In this document: piece by piece, positions 54,554 through 63,096 of the stretch | How the letters are laid out: every line of letters starts with the position of its first letter | Numbering within the stretch: the stretch's first letter is position 1 | Assembly (NCBI GenBank): GCA_963676045.1 | Contig: OY780938.1 | Location: forward strand, 682,001-746,000 | DNA: 64,000 nt | Direction: 5' to 3' | Source: Methanogranum sp963676045 | GTDB lineage: Archaea; Thermoplasmatota; Thermoplasmata; Methanomassiliicoccales; Methanomethylophilaceae | Program-made: the position numbers and the translations under genes | Notes under the pieces: model-generated | Database searches by the model: none | Told to the model about the DNA's origin: nothing | The model's input: the letters and a program-made list of their open reading frames with translations, nothing else

Positions 54554-55399
54554 ATGCCTATAGTTCTGATAAGATATTCGGAGATCGGTCTGAAAAGCAC
54601 CCCCGTAAGAACAAGATTCGAGAATCAATTGAAAGGGAAGATAATATCGATGCTTGCATCGGACAACATAGAGGCCCTGGTCACAAAAGGAGATGCCAGA
54701 TTCTACGTGGAATCGAATGACATGGAAGGTACGACACACTCTTTGAAGAAGGTTTTCGGTGTAGCCTCCATATCCGTAGCGGAGATATGCACTTCGGATA
54801 TGGACGATATCTGCAGAAAGGCAGCAGAATACTCCCTCACCAGGATATCGGAGAACCAATCCTTCGCAGTAAAGGCGAGAAGGGAAGGCAATCAAACATA
54901 CACAAGCATGGATGTTGGAAAACAAGCCGGATCCGCGATATTCGAGGCAAACGAGGGCAAGAAAGTAAGAGTGGACCTCAAGAATCCCGATGTGAAGATA
55001 TACATCGAAGTGCGCAACAATAAGGCATACATCTTCGACTCCTATATACAATGTCACGCCGGCCTGCCATTGGGAAGCCAAGGCGCCGTACTTGCAGAAG
55101 TGAACGACGATCGCGGTATCTTATCGGCATGGCTGATGATGAAACGCGGATGCAAAGTGTTCGTAAGAGGAAATGCAGACATATCCTTACTGAAGAAATA
55201 CGACCGCAAGATAAGGCCTCTCAACAATTATCCCAATGACCCAAAGAGCATACTCGGATATGTGAAAGGAACTAGCATGAAAGATATTTTACAGATAGAC
55301 CCATCGAAATACGAACTCCCGATATTCTTCCCTACGATCGGCATGACGGATGCAGATGTCAGAATCTATCTGGACAAATTGGTGGCCGAGTGCCAGTAA
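54554..55399 (+). CDS. THUMP-domain half of split ThiI, with degenerate PP-loop domain
   Basis: 281 residues from ATG 54554, about 27 bases after a TTATAC box (a TTG at 54539 is the alternative). Residues 1-60 are the N-terminal ferredoxin-like domain (LIRYSEIGLKSTPVR), 61-165 the THUMP domain (SFAVKARREGNQTYTSMDVG, VDLKNPDVKIYIEV), which binds the tRNA acceptor end. The region after HAGLPLGSQGAVLAEV should hold the PP-loop, but SGGxDS reads NDDRGILSA, so it cannot bind ATP in the usual way. It probably acts with the divergent PP-loop protein. Confidence 0.82.
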   Translation: MPIVLIRYSEIGLKSTPVRTRFENQLKGKIISMLASDNIEALVTKGDARFYVESNDMEGTTHSLKKVFGVASISVAEICTSDMDDICRKAAEYSLTRISENQSFAVKARREGNQTYTSMDVGKQAGSAIFEANEGKKVRVDLKNPDVKIYIEVRNNKAYIFDSYIQCHAGLPLGSQGAVLAEVNDDRGILSAWLMMKRGCKVFVRGNADISLLKKYDRKIRPLNNYPNDPKSILGYVKGTSMKDILQIDPSKYELPIFFPTIGMTDADVRIYLDKLVAECQ

Positions 55400-55413
55400 A
55401 AGATTTTAAGGTC

Positions 55414-55439
55414 GATGGGGGAAAAATCCCCCATCTTTT
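55414..55439. terminator. Terminator between convergent genes
   Basis: GATGGGGG, an AAAAAT loop and CCCCCATC form an 8-bp stem followed by TTTT on the plus strand, between the THUMP gene and the HyuA-like gene; AT-rich sequence also follows on the other side. Confidence 0.65.
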
Positions 55440-55446
55440 GTCATTT

Positions 55447-57447
55447 TCAGACCCTAAGCTGTTTTGGCTTTCCGACCGCGGTGACCTTCACCAAGGTCTC
55501 GAGTATTATGTCCTTGGTGTTATCAGTGCCCAAGGAATACCTCTTCTCCTTGAATTCGGATGATATGCATATGTCCTCCGCACCAGACCTCTCCGCGGCC
55601 TCGCGGACATACTCCTCTCCCTTCTCCTTGGCGAATCTGGTACCTTCCAGATAGCTTCCAAGGTCGAATTTGCCGAATTTCGTGAACACTGTGCACGGTG
55701 TGACCTCCGGGTCCCCGTCTGAGAGGGGCTTGATCAATATGTCGATGCTCTCGGATATGCCACCTGTTATGGCGCCCAATGCATTTCCAACCTCTGAACT
55801 CTCGGGGATTATCAATTCGGTATGGAATCTCTTTGCCACATCCGGGAGGTATGCCCCGACTGGAGCACCTATGCCTATTATGGGCTTATTCAACGAGATG
55901 GAGCATGTGAAATCCGGACCTGAACCGTTCAATACGGCCTTCGATATCAGGGATTGCGCGGTCCTATCGATATCCTCTGTACCAATATCCTCGATCAACA
56001 GCTTCTTCATCAGCTCGATGCAGAGCTTGTCGATTATCTGACCCTTGACCCTATGTATGAACTCCTCGGGAGACACCCTTAGTTTTGCCGCCTGATGGGC
56101 GACACCTAGGACCGATGCGGTCCTATCGTATTGGACGTAGCTGTTCTCCGCGTGCAGAAGGTCCGTCGGTGTGAGACCTACCCTCTGTATTATCCTCTGC
56201 TCCTCCAATCTCACGACATTGAAGGACAACGGTTGGATTCCCAGATGCTCGCTAGCCTCCTTCAAGGAATGCGGCCTCTCCTTGATGAACTCGAGGAATC
56301 TCAGATCGACCTCCGGTATGCTCCTTCCCGAATAATCCTTGGTCAGCACAAAGAACTCGATGTCTTGGACTATGTTGCTGACCTCTACGGATTCGGGAGA
56401 TGGACGTGATGGCCTCTCCGCTACCTTCCTCAAGCTCTCATTTATCTCCGGCCATTTTGATGCCGCTATGCATAGCGGTATGACGCGTATGGGCGTCAAT
56501 ATCACTCTGTTCCCGTTGACCACGATACGGCTGTCGCCGCCTATCCCTGAAGTAGATATCTCGGCAGCCAGGACACGTGTCCTGACGCCGCCTATCAATG
56601 CACCCTCTTTCTCAAGTCTAGGGACACCGTTCCTCAGGATACCGATGTCGGTTGTCGTTCCGCCGATGTCCATGATTATCGCATCCTCCTTGCCGGTGAG
56701 TCTCTTTGCACCGATGAGGCTTGCTGCTGGACCGGAGAGTATGGTCTCGATGGGCCTCTCTGCCGCGGTCTCGACATTCATGACCGACCCATCACCTTTC
56801 ACGATCATGAGGGGTGCCTTTATCTCATTCTCGAGCAGTACCTTGTTGACCGATGCTATCAGTTCTTTTATGATGGGGATCAAACGTGAATTCATCACAG
56901 ATGTCACGGTACGCTCGTTGAATCCCAGGCTTGACGATAGTTCATGACCGCAGACCACCGGGACATCCAATATCTCCTGTGCGAGTTTCTTCACACGTTT
57001 CTCATGTTCCGGATTCCTGACGCTCAGATATCCTGTGATCGCCAGACCGTCTACCTTGCCTTTTATCGAATGAAGGAAATCGATCGCCGCCTTCTCATCG
57101 AGGGGCTCGATCTCCGCACCAGACATGTTGTGCTTACCTCTTATGCATGTGTAGAGGTCCACATTGATCAGGTTGTCTGGTTTACGGTCGATGCATATCA
57201 GACCTACCCTGCACCCTTTACCTTCTACTATCGAATTTGTCGCCAACGTAGAGGACAAAGACACAATGGATATCTCTTTGAATAATCTCTTATCGAAATT
57301 AGATATAGCGTTCCTAATACCGATGGAGAGGTCCTCCCTTGTAGTCAATGCCTTCGCCTTACTAACTATCCTGTCTGTCTCGAAATTCACAAGTACGGCA
57401 TCCGTATATGTGCCGCCTGTATCGAATCCTAATCCGTAGCTCATCAT
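55447..57447 (-). CDS. Hydantoinase/oxoprolinase A-like ASKHA ATPase
   Basis: 666 residues. N-terminal YGLGFDTGGTYTDAVLV and central IIMDIGGTTTDIGIL are the two phosphate loops of the HyuA/OplAH ATPase fold. No HyuB partner is encoded nearby, so true hydantoin hydrolysis is unlikely. It is the last gene of the operon containing a corrinoid protein, a UroD-type methyltransferase and a zinc ribbon, and may couple ATP hydrolysis to handling or reductive activation of the corrinoid, by analogy with ASKHA domains in other corrinoid activators. Three-base gap to the zinc-ribbon gene. Confidence 0.8.
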   Translation of the reverse strand: MMSYGLGFDTGGTYTDAVLVNFETDRIVSKAKALTTREDLSIGIRNAISNFDKRLFKEISIVSLSSTLATNSIVEGKGCRVGLICIDRKPDNLINVDLYTCIRGKHNMSGAEIEPLDEKAAIDFLHSIKGKVDGLAITGYLSVRNPEHEKRVKKLAQEILDVPVVCGHELSSSLGFNERTVTSVMNSRLIPIIKELIASVNKVLLENEIKAPLMIVKGDGSVMNVETAAERPIETILSGPAASLIGAKRLTGKEDAIIMDIGGTTTDIGILRNGVPRLEKEGALIGGVRTRVLAAEISTSGIGGDSRIVVNGNRVILTPIRVIPLCIAASKWPEINESLRKVAERPSRPSPESVEVSNIVQDIEFFVLTKDYSGRSIPEVDLRFLEFIKERPHSLKEASEHLGIQPLSFNVVRLEEQRIIQRVGLTPTDLLHAENSYVQYDRTASVLGVAHQAAKLRVSPEEFIHRVKGQIIDKLCIELMKKLLIEDIGTEDIDRTAQSLISKAVLNGSGPDFTCSISLNKPIIGIGAPVGAYLPDVAKRFHTELIIPESSEVGNALGAITGGISESIDILIKPLSDGDPEVTPCTVFTKFGKFDLGSYLEGTRFAKEKGEEYVREAAERSGAEDICISSEFKEKRYSLGTDNTKDIILETLVKVTAVGKPKQLRV

Positions 57448-57450
57448 ACA

Positions 57451-57765
57451 TCACCTGTTTGCCTTCACACCGAGATCGCTGTTCCTCTCGGAGACTATCT
57501 TGCATATGTGGTCGGCGATAGTCCTCTGCTGTATCTCGTTCCTTATGTCTGGAAATTCCATTATTGGGAACTCGCTGTCACATTTGTTGCATCTTACCTT
57601 GGGGCATCCCTTTATTGCCTCTGAACATCCTTGGCATGCAAAGGTCCTCGCATATACGAGCGAGAACTTGAACCCACAGGATGGGCATTCGAACTTCCTC
57701 ACTGATGCAGTGGTGTTGTATGAGAAGCCCTGGGCCCTCATCGATTCGTAATATCCATTGGTCAT
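57451..57765 (-). CDS. Small zinc-ribbon protein of the methyl-corrinoid operon
   Basis: 104 residues. Three C-x2-C pairs: CPSC near 26, CQGC near 44 and CNKC near 60, plus single cysteines (KGCPKVRC), forming one or two zinc ribbons. The C-terminal ~35 residues are helical (IRNEIQQRTIADHICKIVSE). No known family comes to mind. Adjacent to the HyuA-like gene in the same operon; perhaps an adaptor. A 10-bp GC hairpin lies between it and the upstream methyltransferase gene. Confidence 0.65.
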   Translation of the reverse strand: MTNGYYESMRAQGFSYNTTASVRKFECPSCGFKFSLVYARTFACQGCSEAIKGCPKVRCNKCDSEFPIMEFPDIRNEIQQRTIADHICKIVSERNSDLGVKANR

Positions 57766-57787
57766 TTTATCCCTTTACCGATCTATT

Positions 57788-57811
57788 CCGGGGCCATTTT
57801 CATGGCCCCGG
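57788..57811 (-). terminator. GC-rich intercistronic hairpin
   Basis: CCGGGGCCAT, a TTTC loop and ATGGCCCCGG form a perfect 10-bp stem between the UroD-type methyltransferase gene and the zinc-ribbon gene. No T-run follows on the minus strand, so it may be a processing or partial termination site that lowers downstream expression. Confidence 0.55.
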
Positions 57812-57842
57812 CTAATTAGTTTGATGTTTTTGATCGATGCCT

Positions 57843-58928
57843 TCAATCAAGTTTTCCGTATGTCTCCACGGCCTTGACCACTGCCTCGATGTTCTCCAAT
57901 CTGGTGTTTATATCAGGCGGTACCTCACAACCTGATGCGATACAATATCTGGAATTCAGACCGCGCTTGCATAATGCGGTCTTCACCTCGTGACAGAGGT
58001 CCCTTGTGACCTTCGTTACTGTCTCCACAGAACCTCTGCGGAAAAGTTGAGGATCGATGTTTCCAGCGACCAGACAATTATCTGCATAACCTGCGGCTAT
58101 CGTCTCCGATGCAGTCAAGGAACCCTCTATGTCCGAATAGTATGCCATGGAGTATATCGCAGGCTTGAACTTCTTGATCTGCGTGTCTAGATGTGGGAGG
58201 TCTGCACAGTTGTGTATTGCCACGGCCATGCCGTTGTCCCTTGTTTCCTGGTTCAATCTCCTAGCATACTCGTTTCCTTCGAATTCCCCGTATTCATCAT
58301 CGCCGAGACATGAGTAATTTCCCCACAGGTAATCCCAGCATAGACCGTTGACACCTGTCTCTCCGATGGCCTTGACTATCTCAGAATCAAACTCGGTCAT
58401 CACCTTGAGCGCCTTGTGCACAGGTGCTGGATCTGTGAACATGTCCATGAACAGCCTCTCTGCACTGGCACTTTGAGAAAGCGCAAGAAGTGGACCCTCC
58501 AAGAATGCCGATGTCACTACTTGTCCGTTGAGCTTGTCAGCGATTATCTTGGTACCATCTATGATGACCCTTGATCTTCCTTTCCTTATATCCGGGACTT
58601 CGAGCTTCTCGTAATCCTCTATGCTTTTTATTATGGGCTTGTTGACATATGGTGTGTTCTCCTCATCGAATTTCACACCTGCTCCGAGGTCCCCGGCCAT
58701 CACCGAAAGATCCATCAGACCGATGGCGAATTCGAATCCGAAACGCTTCTGACCTTGGATGAATGCCTCGGCATAGAGCTTGGGATCGCTTGCCCACTCC
58801 CTATATGATACACCATGCTTACCGATGAGCTTCCTGTTTACACCGCATGCGATCGGATATGTCGGCAATCTGTCGATCTTCTCGTTATTGATGGCACCCA
58901 ACGCCCTCTGTGCATGTGTGAGGGTCAT
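57843..58928 (-). CDS. UroD-family corrinoid/CoM methyltransferase (MtaA/MtbA-like)
   Basis: 361 residues from the ATG at 58928, which overlaps the upstream corrinoid-protein stop (ATGA). The fold is of the uroporphyrinogen decarboxylase/MtaA group, with zinc ligands His239-x-Cys241 (IHNCADLPH) and Cys334 (SGCEVPP). In methanogens such enzymes move methyl groups between a corrinoid protein and coenzyme M. It could equally be the substrate-side methyltransferase, since no separate MT1 is in the operon. The substrate is unknown. Confidence 0.85.
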   Translation of the reverse strand: MTLTHAQRALGAINNEKIDRLPTYPIACGVNRKLIGKHGVSYREWASDPKLYAEAFIQGQKRFGFEFAIGLMDLSVMAGDLGAGVKFDEENTPYVNKPIIKSIEDYEKLEVPDIRKGRSRVIIDGTKIIADKLNGQVVTSAFLEGPLLALSQSASAERLFMDMFTDPAPVHKALKVMTEFDSEIVKAIGETGVNGLCWDYLWGNYSCLGDDEYGEFEGNEYARRLNQETRDNGMAVAIHNCADLPHLDTQIKKFKPAIYSMAYYSDIEGSLTASETIAAGYADNCLVAGNIDPQLFRRGSVETVTKVTRDLCHEVKTALCKRGLNSRYCIASGCEVPPDINTRLENIEAVVKAVETYGKLD

Positions 58929-59566
58929 GATTGCACCCTCTTCAGCCAAGATACACAATCCTGTGCGTTGATGTCCCTGTGATCGGCACCTATCTCTTCC
59001 GCAAATGAATTGGAAGTTGGTGGACCTCCGATGGTCACTTTACACTTGTTACGATATCCGTTCTCCTTCAAAGCGTCCACAGTGACACCCATATAATCCA
59101 ATGTGGGCGTCATTATCGTGCTCAAGGCAACCACACTTGTACCAAGTCTCTTGGCCTCGTCCGCGATATGCTCTGAGGGAACATCCTTCCCCAGATCTGT
59201 AACATAATACCCTCCTGCTGTCAACATTGCTTTGACGATGTTCTTTCCGATATCATGAACATCTCCTTCGACGACCGCAGTGATGCACGTCTTTTTGCTG
59301 GCACGTTCCTCCACTGGTATGGCAGGAAGCAATACGTCAAGACCCGCATACATGCTCTTTGCCGCTGCAAGGATCTGAGGCAGGAATAGCTTATGAGCTG
59401 CAAATAGTTCACTCACTATCGACATGCCTCTTACAAGCCCATCGTTTATCGCTTCTACTGGGTCTATCTCTTCTTCAAGAGCCCTTTCTGCTGTCGCCTT
59501 GGAACGAACCCAATTCAATTCCACAACGGAATCCGTCAATTCTCCGATTATTTTCTCCTTTGACAT
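58925..59566 (-). CDS. Methyltransferase corrinoid protein (MtaC/MtbC-like)
   Basis: 213 residues. An N-terminal four-helix cap (about 1-88) precedes the B12-binding Rossmann domain with GDVHDIGKNIV, where His104 of D-x-H-x2-G is the lower cobalt ligand; LSTIMTPTLDY and TIGGPPTSNSFAEEIGA complete the S-x-L and GG loops. It carries the methyl group between methyltransferases. First gene of the operon. The segment upstream has a perfect 10-bp inverted repeat, a candidate control element. No in-frame TAG methylamine methyltransferase gene is adjacent. Confidence 0.9.
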   Translation of the reverse strand: MSKEKIIGELTDSVVELNWVRSKATAERALEEEIDPVEAINDGLVRGMSIVSELFAAHKLFLPQILAAAKSMYAGLDVLLPAIPVEERASKKTCITAVVEGDVHDIGKNIVKAMLTAGGYYVTDLGKDVPSEHIADEAKRLGTSVVALSTIMTPTLDYMGVTVDALKENGYRNKCKVTIGGPPTSNSFAEEIGADHRDINAQDCVSWLKRVQS

Positions 59567-59597
59567 TTGTTTGTCCCCATTTTCTTTTTATTCTTAC

Positions 59598-59677
59598 CGT
59601 GTGAATCGAATCTCCGAACTGAGCATCCTTCGATATCATTCAAAGAATCATCTATAGCATACACTGTGATTCACACG
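59598..59677 (-). promoter_or_regulatory. Inverted repeat upstream of the methyl-corrinoid operon
   Basis: CGTGTGAATC (59598-59607) and GATTCACACG (59668-59677) are perfect reverse complements separated by 60 bases, starting 32 bases before the corrinoid-protein ATG. They may be paired regulator sites or, if transcribed, a long leader stem. Confidence 0.45.
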
Positions 59678-59942
59678 CCGAGCACCAATAACCCATATCA
59701 AAATCTAGATGACCCAGACATTGAATGCTTAGATCATGATTAATTCTTTTTTGGATTAAAGCCTGGATTAATTCTCAACAATGACGACAAGGTTCCAAAT
59801 TGAATTTGAAACGATGGCAAAATGCCCCTCCATCTATCTGTATATTTCCAGATATTTGATAATCTGGGTATGTTTTTGTTCTTGTCATTGTATACACCTC
59901 TTGTCGAGAGCTATTGATCCTCTATGCTTTCGCAATATGTGA

Positions 59943-59973
59943 TAACAATTGTTAATATTAATAAACAATTGTT
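59943..59973. promoter_or_regulatory. Tandem AACAATTGTT palindromes
   Basis: TAACAATTGTTA (59943-59954) and AACAATTGTT (59964-59973) have centres about 20 bases apart, roughly two helix turns. The first is identical to the site upstream of the carbonic anhydrase gene. A regulator binding as a dimer of dimers, perhaps the nearby Rrf2 protein, is a possible reader. Confidence 0.45.
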
Positions 59974-60246
59974 AATTATATTCATTATAGAATAAAAACT
60001 CTAAAAATATTATTCAAAAATAATAAATAATCTGTGCGCAACATATGAAAATATATTTATTATTTGATAATATCCAGTATTGGACTTTATTGTAGAATAT
60101 ATATTTACTTGATGTTAATTTTTATTTAAAAAAATAATATTCTTATAGTATTATTAAACATAAAAAGCATCAATAAAATTACCTATCAAATATATATAAA
60201 TAATAAGCTTATTTTACATCATCACTATTATTAGATAATAGGACTG

Positions 60247-60693
60247 GTGGCCACTTTGAAGATCTCTACTAAAGGCAGATATGCATTACGCATGATAATA
60301 GATCTAGCTCAACATAAGGATGATGGATTCATTGCCTTAAAGGATATTGCTGAAAGACAGGACATATCGAAGAAATACTTGGAACAGATCGTACCTCTTC
60401 TCAATAAGTCGAATCTCCTCAAAACCAATCGCGGATATCAAGGCGGATACATGCTGGCACAGTCACCAGACAAATGTACGGTATGGGATGTGCTAAGCCT
60501 TACTGAGGGAAACATGTCGATGGTCTCCTGCCTTGAGACAGATGAGAACACATGCCCTAGAAGTGAATACTGCATGACCCTCCCTGTATGGAAAGGATTG
60601 AACAGAGTAATATCGGATTATCTTAAAAGTGTGACCATACAGGACATATTGGACCAGTATAAGAAAAACGAGGTCAACGTTTACGTCATATGA
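60247..60693 (+). CDS. Rrf2-family transcriptional regulator
   Basis: 148 residues. The winged helix is typical: KISTKGRYALRMIIDLA, IAERQDISKKYLEQIVPLL and NRGYQGGYMLAQ. Three cysteines at the IscR cluster position (SCLETDENTCPRSEYC) suggest Fe-S or thiol sensing. Start is GTG 60247 or TTG 60256; the latter gives the family's usual M-K-I-S-T-K-G-R beginning. Being convergent with cysteine/methionine genes similar to mccA/mccB, which the Rrf2 protein CymR controls in Bacillus, it is probably a sulfur regulator here; this is inference. Confidence 0.85.
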   Translation: MATLKISTKGRYALRMIIDLAQHKDDGFIALKDIAERQDISKKYLEQIVPLLNKSNLLKTNRGYQGGYMLAQSPDKCTVWDVLSLTEGNMSMVSCLETDENTCPRSEYCMTLPVWKGLNRVISDYLKSVTIQDILDQYKKNEVNVYVI

Positions 60694-60696
60694 GAT

Positions 60697-60723
60697 GTGT
60701 GAGGGATTTCCCCTCACACTTTT
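60697..60723. terminator. Bidirectional terminator, rrf2/cysteine synthase
   Basis: GTGTGAGGG, a five-base loop and CCCTCACAC form a 9-bp stem starting four bases after the Rrf2 stop and followed by TTTT; it lies between convergent genes. Confidence 0.7.
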
Positions 60724-61634
60724 CACGAATACAGATTCTTGCTGAAATAACGGTCCCCGCGATCTGGGAATATCACGACGATGTTCCCCTTATCGATCGT
60801 TTTTGCCAGCTCCAATGCAGCGAACATTGCAGCACCTGATGAGGAACCTGCGAATATCCCCTCGCGTTTTGCAAGTTCACGGCACATTCCAAACGATTCG
60901 ACATCGTTTATCTTGATCACCTTATCCACCAAAGACATGTCCATTGTCTTCGCGATGAAATCGTTTCCAATGCCCTCGATGTCATAATCTGCATGTTCAC
61001 CGCCTCCGATGGTGGAACCTACTGGATCGGCAAGCACTCCCTTGATGCTATTGTCCTTTTCCTTCAAATATCTCAATATTCCTGAATATGTGCCTCCGCT
61101 TCCTGCCCCAGCTACGAGATAGTCGATCTTTCCATCGAGATCATGATAGATCTCCGGACCTGTCGTCTCATAATGTGCCAGAGGATTGCTCATGTTATTG
61201 AATTGCTCCAAAGATATGGAATTCGGATATTTCTTCCTCAATTCCTCTGCTTCTTTCGCGGCACCCTGCATACCCTCCTCACGAGGGGTGTTTATTATCT
61301 CTGCACCCAAAGCACGCATCAGTACCTGTTTCTCGATCGAGAACTTCAATGGAACTACGAAGATCACTTTGTATCCCCTATTGAGTGCTGCAAATGCTAT
61401 TCCCAAGCCAGTATTTCCTGCGGTCGCCTCTATTATCGTGTAACCGGGCTTTAGCACGCCTCTCCTCTCTGCATCCTTGATCATATACATTCCAACACGG
61501 TCCTTCACACTTCCTGCTGGATTGTATAGCTCCAATTTTGCAAATATGTTCACGCCATCTGGAACTCCCATATTATTCAATTTGACGAGCGGGGTATGCC
61601 CTATCATATCTTGCATCGAATCAAAATAATGCAT
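60723..61634 (-). CDS. Cysteine synthase / cystathionine beta-synthase family (MccA-like)
   Basis: 303 residues of fold-type II PLP enzyme. PLP lysine in NPAGSVKDR; the substrate loop reads EATAGNTGLG rather than the TSGNTG of ordinary CysK, which is the pattern of MccA (YrhA), an O-acetylserine-dependent cystathionine beta-synthase; glycine loop GAGSGGTYSG and GIFAGSSSGA follow. It is directly downstream (three bases) of an MccB-like gamma-lyase gene, as in the Bacillus mccAB pair for homocysteine-to-cysteine conversion. Cysteine synthase activity cannot be excluded. Confidence 0.85.
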   Translation of the reverse strand: MHYFDSMQDMIGHTPLVKLNNMGVPDGVNIFAKLELYNPAGSVKDRVGMYMIKDAERRGVLKPGYTIIEATAGNTGLGIAFAALNRGYKVIFVVPLKFSIEKQVLMRALGAEIINTPREEGMQGAAKEAEELRKKYPNSISLEQFNNMSNPLAHYETTGPEIYHDLDGKIDYLVAGAGSGGTYSGILRYLKEKDNSIKGVLADPVGSTIGGGEHADYDIEGIGNDFIAKTMDMSLVDKVIKINDVESFGMCRELAKREGIFAGSSSGAAMFAALELAKTIDKGNIVVIFPDRGDRYFSKNLYS

Positions 61635-61637
61635 GCT

Positions 61638-62798
61638 TCACACCCTACTCTGATCTATCGCATTTTGAATGTCTGATATTATGTCATTTATGTTCTCTAT
61701 GCCCACCGATAGACGTATCAGCCCATCTGTTATGCCGACCTTTTGACGTATGTCCTTAGGTATTGACGCATGGGTCATACTGGACGGATGGCAGATCAAG
61801 GACTCGACCCCACCAAGGCTCTCTGCCAATGCTACAAGCCTCAAAGAAGAGAAGAACTTGCGGATGTCATGACCATCTTTCAATTCGAATGAAAGCATCG
61901 CCCCGCCATTTCTAGCCTGTTTGATATTGATATCGTATCCTTTGAACTCTGGATCCCCTGGATAGTAGACTTTCTTAACTGAATCATTTATCTTTAAGAA
62001 TTCTACGATCGTTCTGGCATTGTCCACATGACGATCCATGCGTACTCCCAATGTCTTTATTCCCCTTATCAATAGGAAGGAGTCGAATGGCTGAAGTATG
62101 CCTCCTGTGGCATTCTGTATGAAATGGATCCGTTCGGCCAGCTCTTTGGAGTTTACCACTACCAATCCTGCTATGAGGTCGCTATGGCCTCCAAGATATT
62201 TGGTGGCACTGTGAACCACTATGTCTGCCCCAAGATCTATTGGACGCTGAAGATAGGGCGTCATGAAGGTGTTGTCCACTATCGTCAATATACCGTGTTT
62301 CTTCGATATCTCGGATACGCCTCTTATATCGGTTATTGACATCAAGGGATTCGCCGGGCTTTCGATCAATATTGCCTTCACATCTGATGATATCCTCTTG
62401 TCCAAAGCCCCAAGGTCAGTGGTATCTTCGATCGAATAGGTTATTCCAAAATTCAGGAATATCTTATCGAGTACACGGAAAGTACCACCATATACATTGC
62501 TTGAGATGATTATGCGATCACCGGATTTGAAGAGACTTAGAACTGCGGTTATAGCTGCCATTCCAGATGCGAATGCGAATCCTGCGACACCATCCTCCAA
62601 TTCTGCTATCAATGATTCCAATGCTTCTCTTGTAGGATTGCCTGTTCTTGAGTACTCATATCCCTTATTGATGCCCAATCCTTGTTGCTGAAAAGTAGAT
62701 GTCTGATAGATGGGCACGTTTACAGCACCTGTCCTATCATCTCCACTTATGCCTCCATGGATCAACATCGATTCGATGTGCGTATTTTTGATCGCCAT
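61638..62798 (-). CDS. Cystathionine gamma-lyase/synthase (MccB-like)
   Basis: 386 residues of the Cys/Met PLP family: YEYSRTGNPTREALESLIAE, IESPANPLMSITDI, VDNTFMTPYLQRP, the PLP lysine in HSATKYLGGHSD, and GGVESLICHPSSMTHASIP, a stretch common to gamma-lyases and gamma-synthases. Together with the downstream MccA-like gene it would convert homocysteine via cystathionine to cysteine. First gene of the pair; a TATA-like region precedes it. More typical of the gamma-lyase group than the 50753-51946 paralogue. Confidence 0.87.
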   Translation of the reverse strand: MAIKNTHIESMLIHGGISGDDRTGAVNVPIYQTSTFQQQGLGINKGYEYSRTGNPTREALESLIAELEDGVAGFAFASGMAAITAVLSLFKSGDRIIISSNVYGGTFRVLDKIFLNFGITYSIEDTTDLGALDKRISSDVKAILIESPANPLMSITDIRGVSEISKKHGILTIVDNTFMTPYLQRPIDLGADIVVHSATKYLGGHSDLIAGLVVVNSKELAERIHFIQNATGGILQPFDSFLLIRGIKTLGVRMDRHVDNARTIVEFLKINDSVKKVYYPGDPEFKGYDINIKQARNGGAMLSFELKDGHDIRKFFSSLRLVALAESLGGVESLICHPSSMTHASIPKDIRQKVGITDGLIRLSVGIENINDIISDIQNAIDQSRV

Positions 62799-63096
62799 GT
62801 TTTTCGCCTAACAATACATACTAAACATACGTATTTAATATGTATTGTTCTAAATGAAAAAAATCTCTTTTTGAAACGAGGATATTTGAAAATTTTATAA
62901 AAAAAATCATTTCCTCTGATTGAAATCGATAGTACACTATCAAAAATTAAGAACGGAATCAGATCGTGAAGGCCGTCAAATACTGCAACAAGATTTTCCA
63001 ATAACAATATTCGTAAATAAGAAAGTTGAAGGCCAATGCGTTTTTTAGTGCAGATTTGTTGCACATGATCACTGAACCCTAACGGTTGTTGGGATT

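Larger units (their letters stand above)
59567..60246. other. 680-bp AT-rich divergent intergenic region
   Basis: It separates the divergent corrinoid operon and Rrf2 gene. No gene is visible. It contains a widely spaced inverted repeat CGTGTGAATC (59598-59607) and GATTCACACG (59668-59677) near the corrinoid gene, and two AACAATTGTT palindromes at 59943-59973. The part from 59990 to 60240 is extremely AT-rich, with several possible TATA boxes. Confidence 0.6.

Noticed and set aside
55447..59566. A pyrrolysine-containing methylamine methyltransferase split by in-frame TAG in the corrinoid operon.
   Set aside because: The genes are complete and contiguous with no TAG-separated frames; the methyltransferase present is the UroD type, which does not use pyrrolysine.
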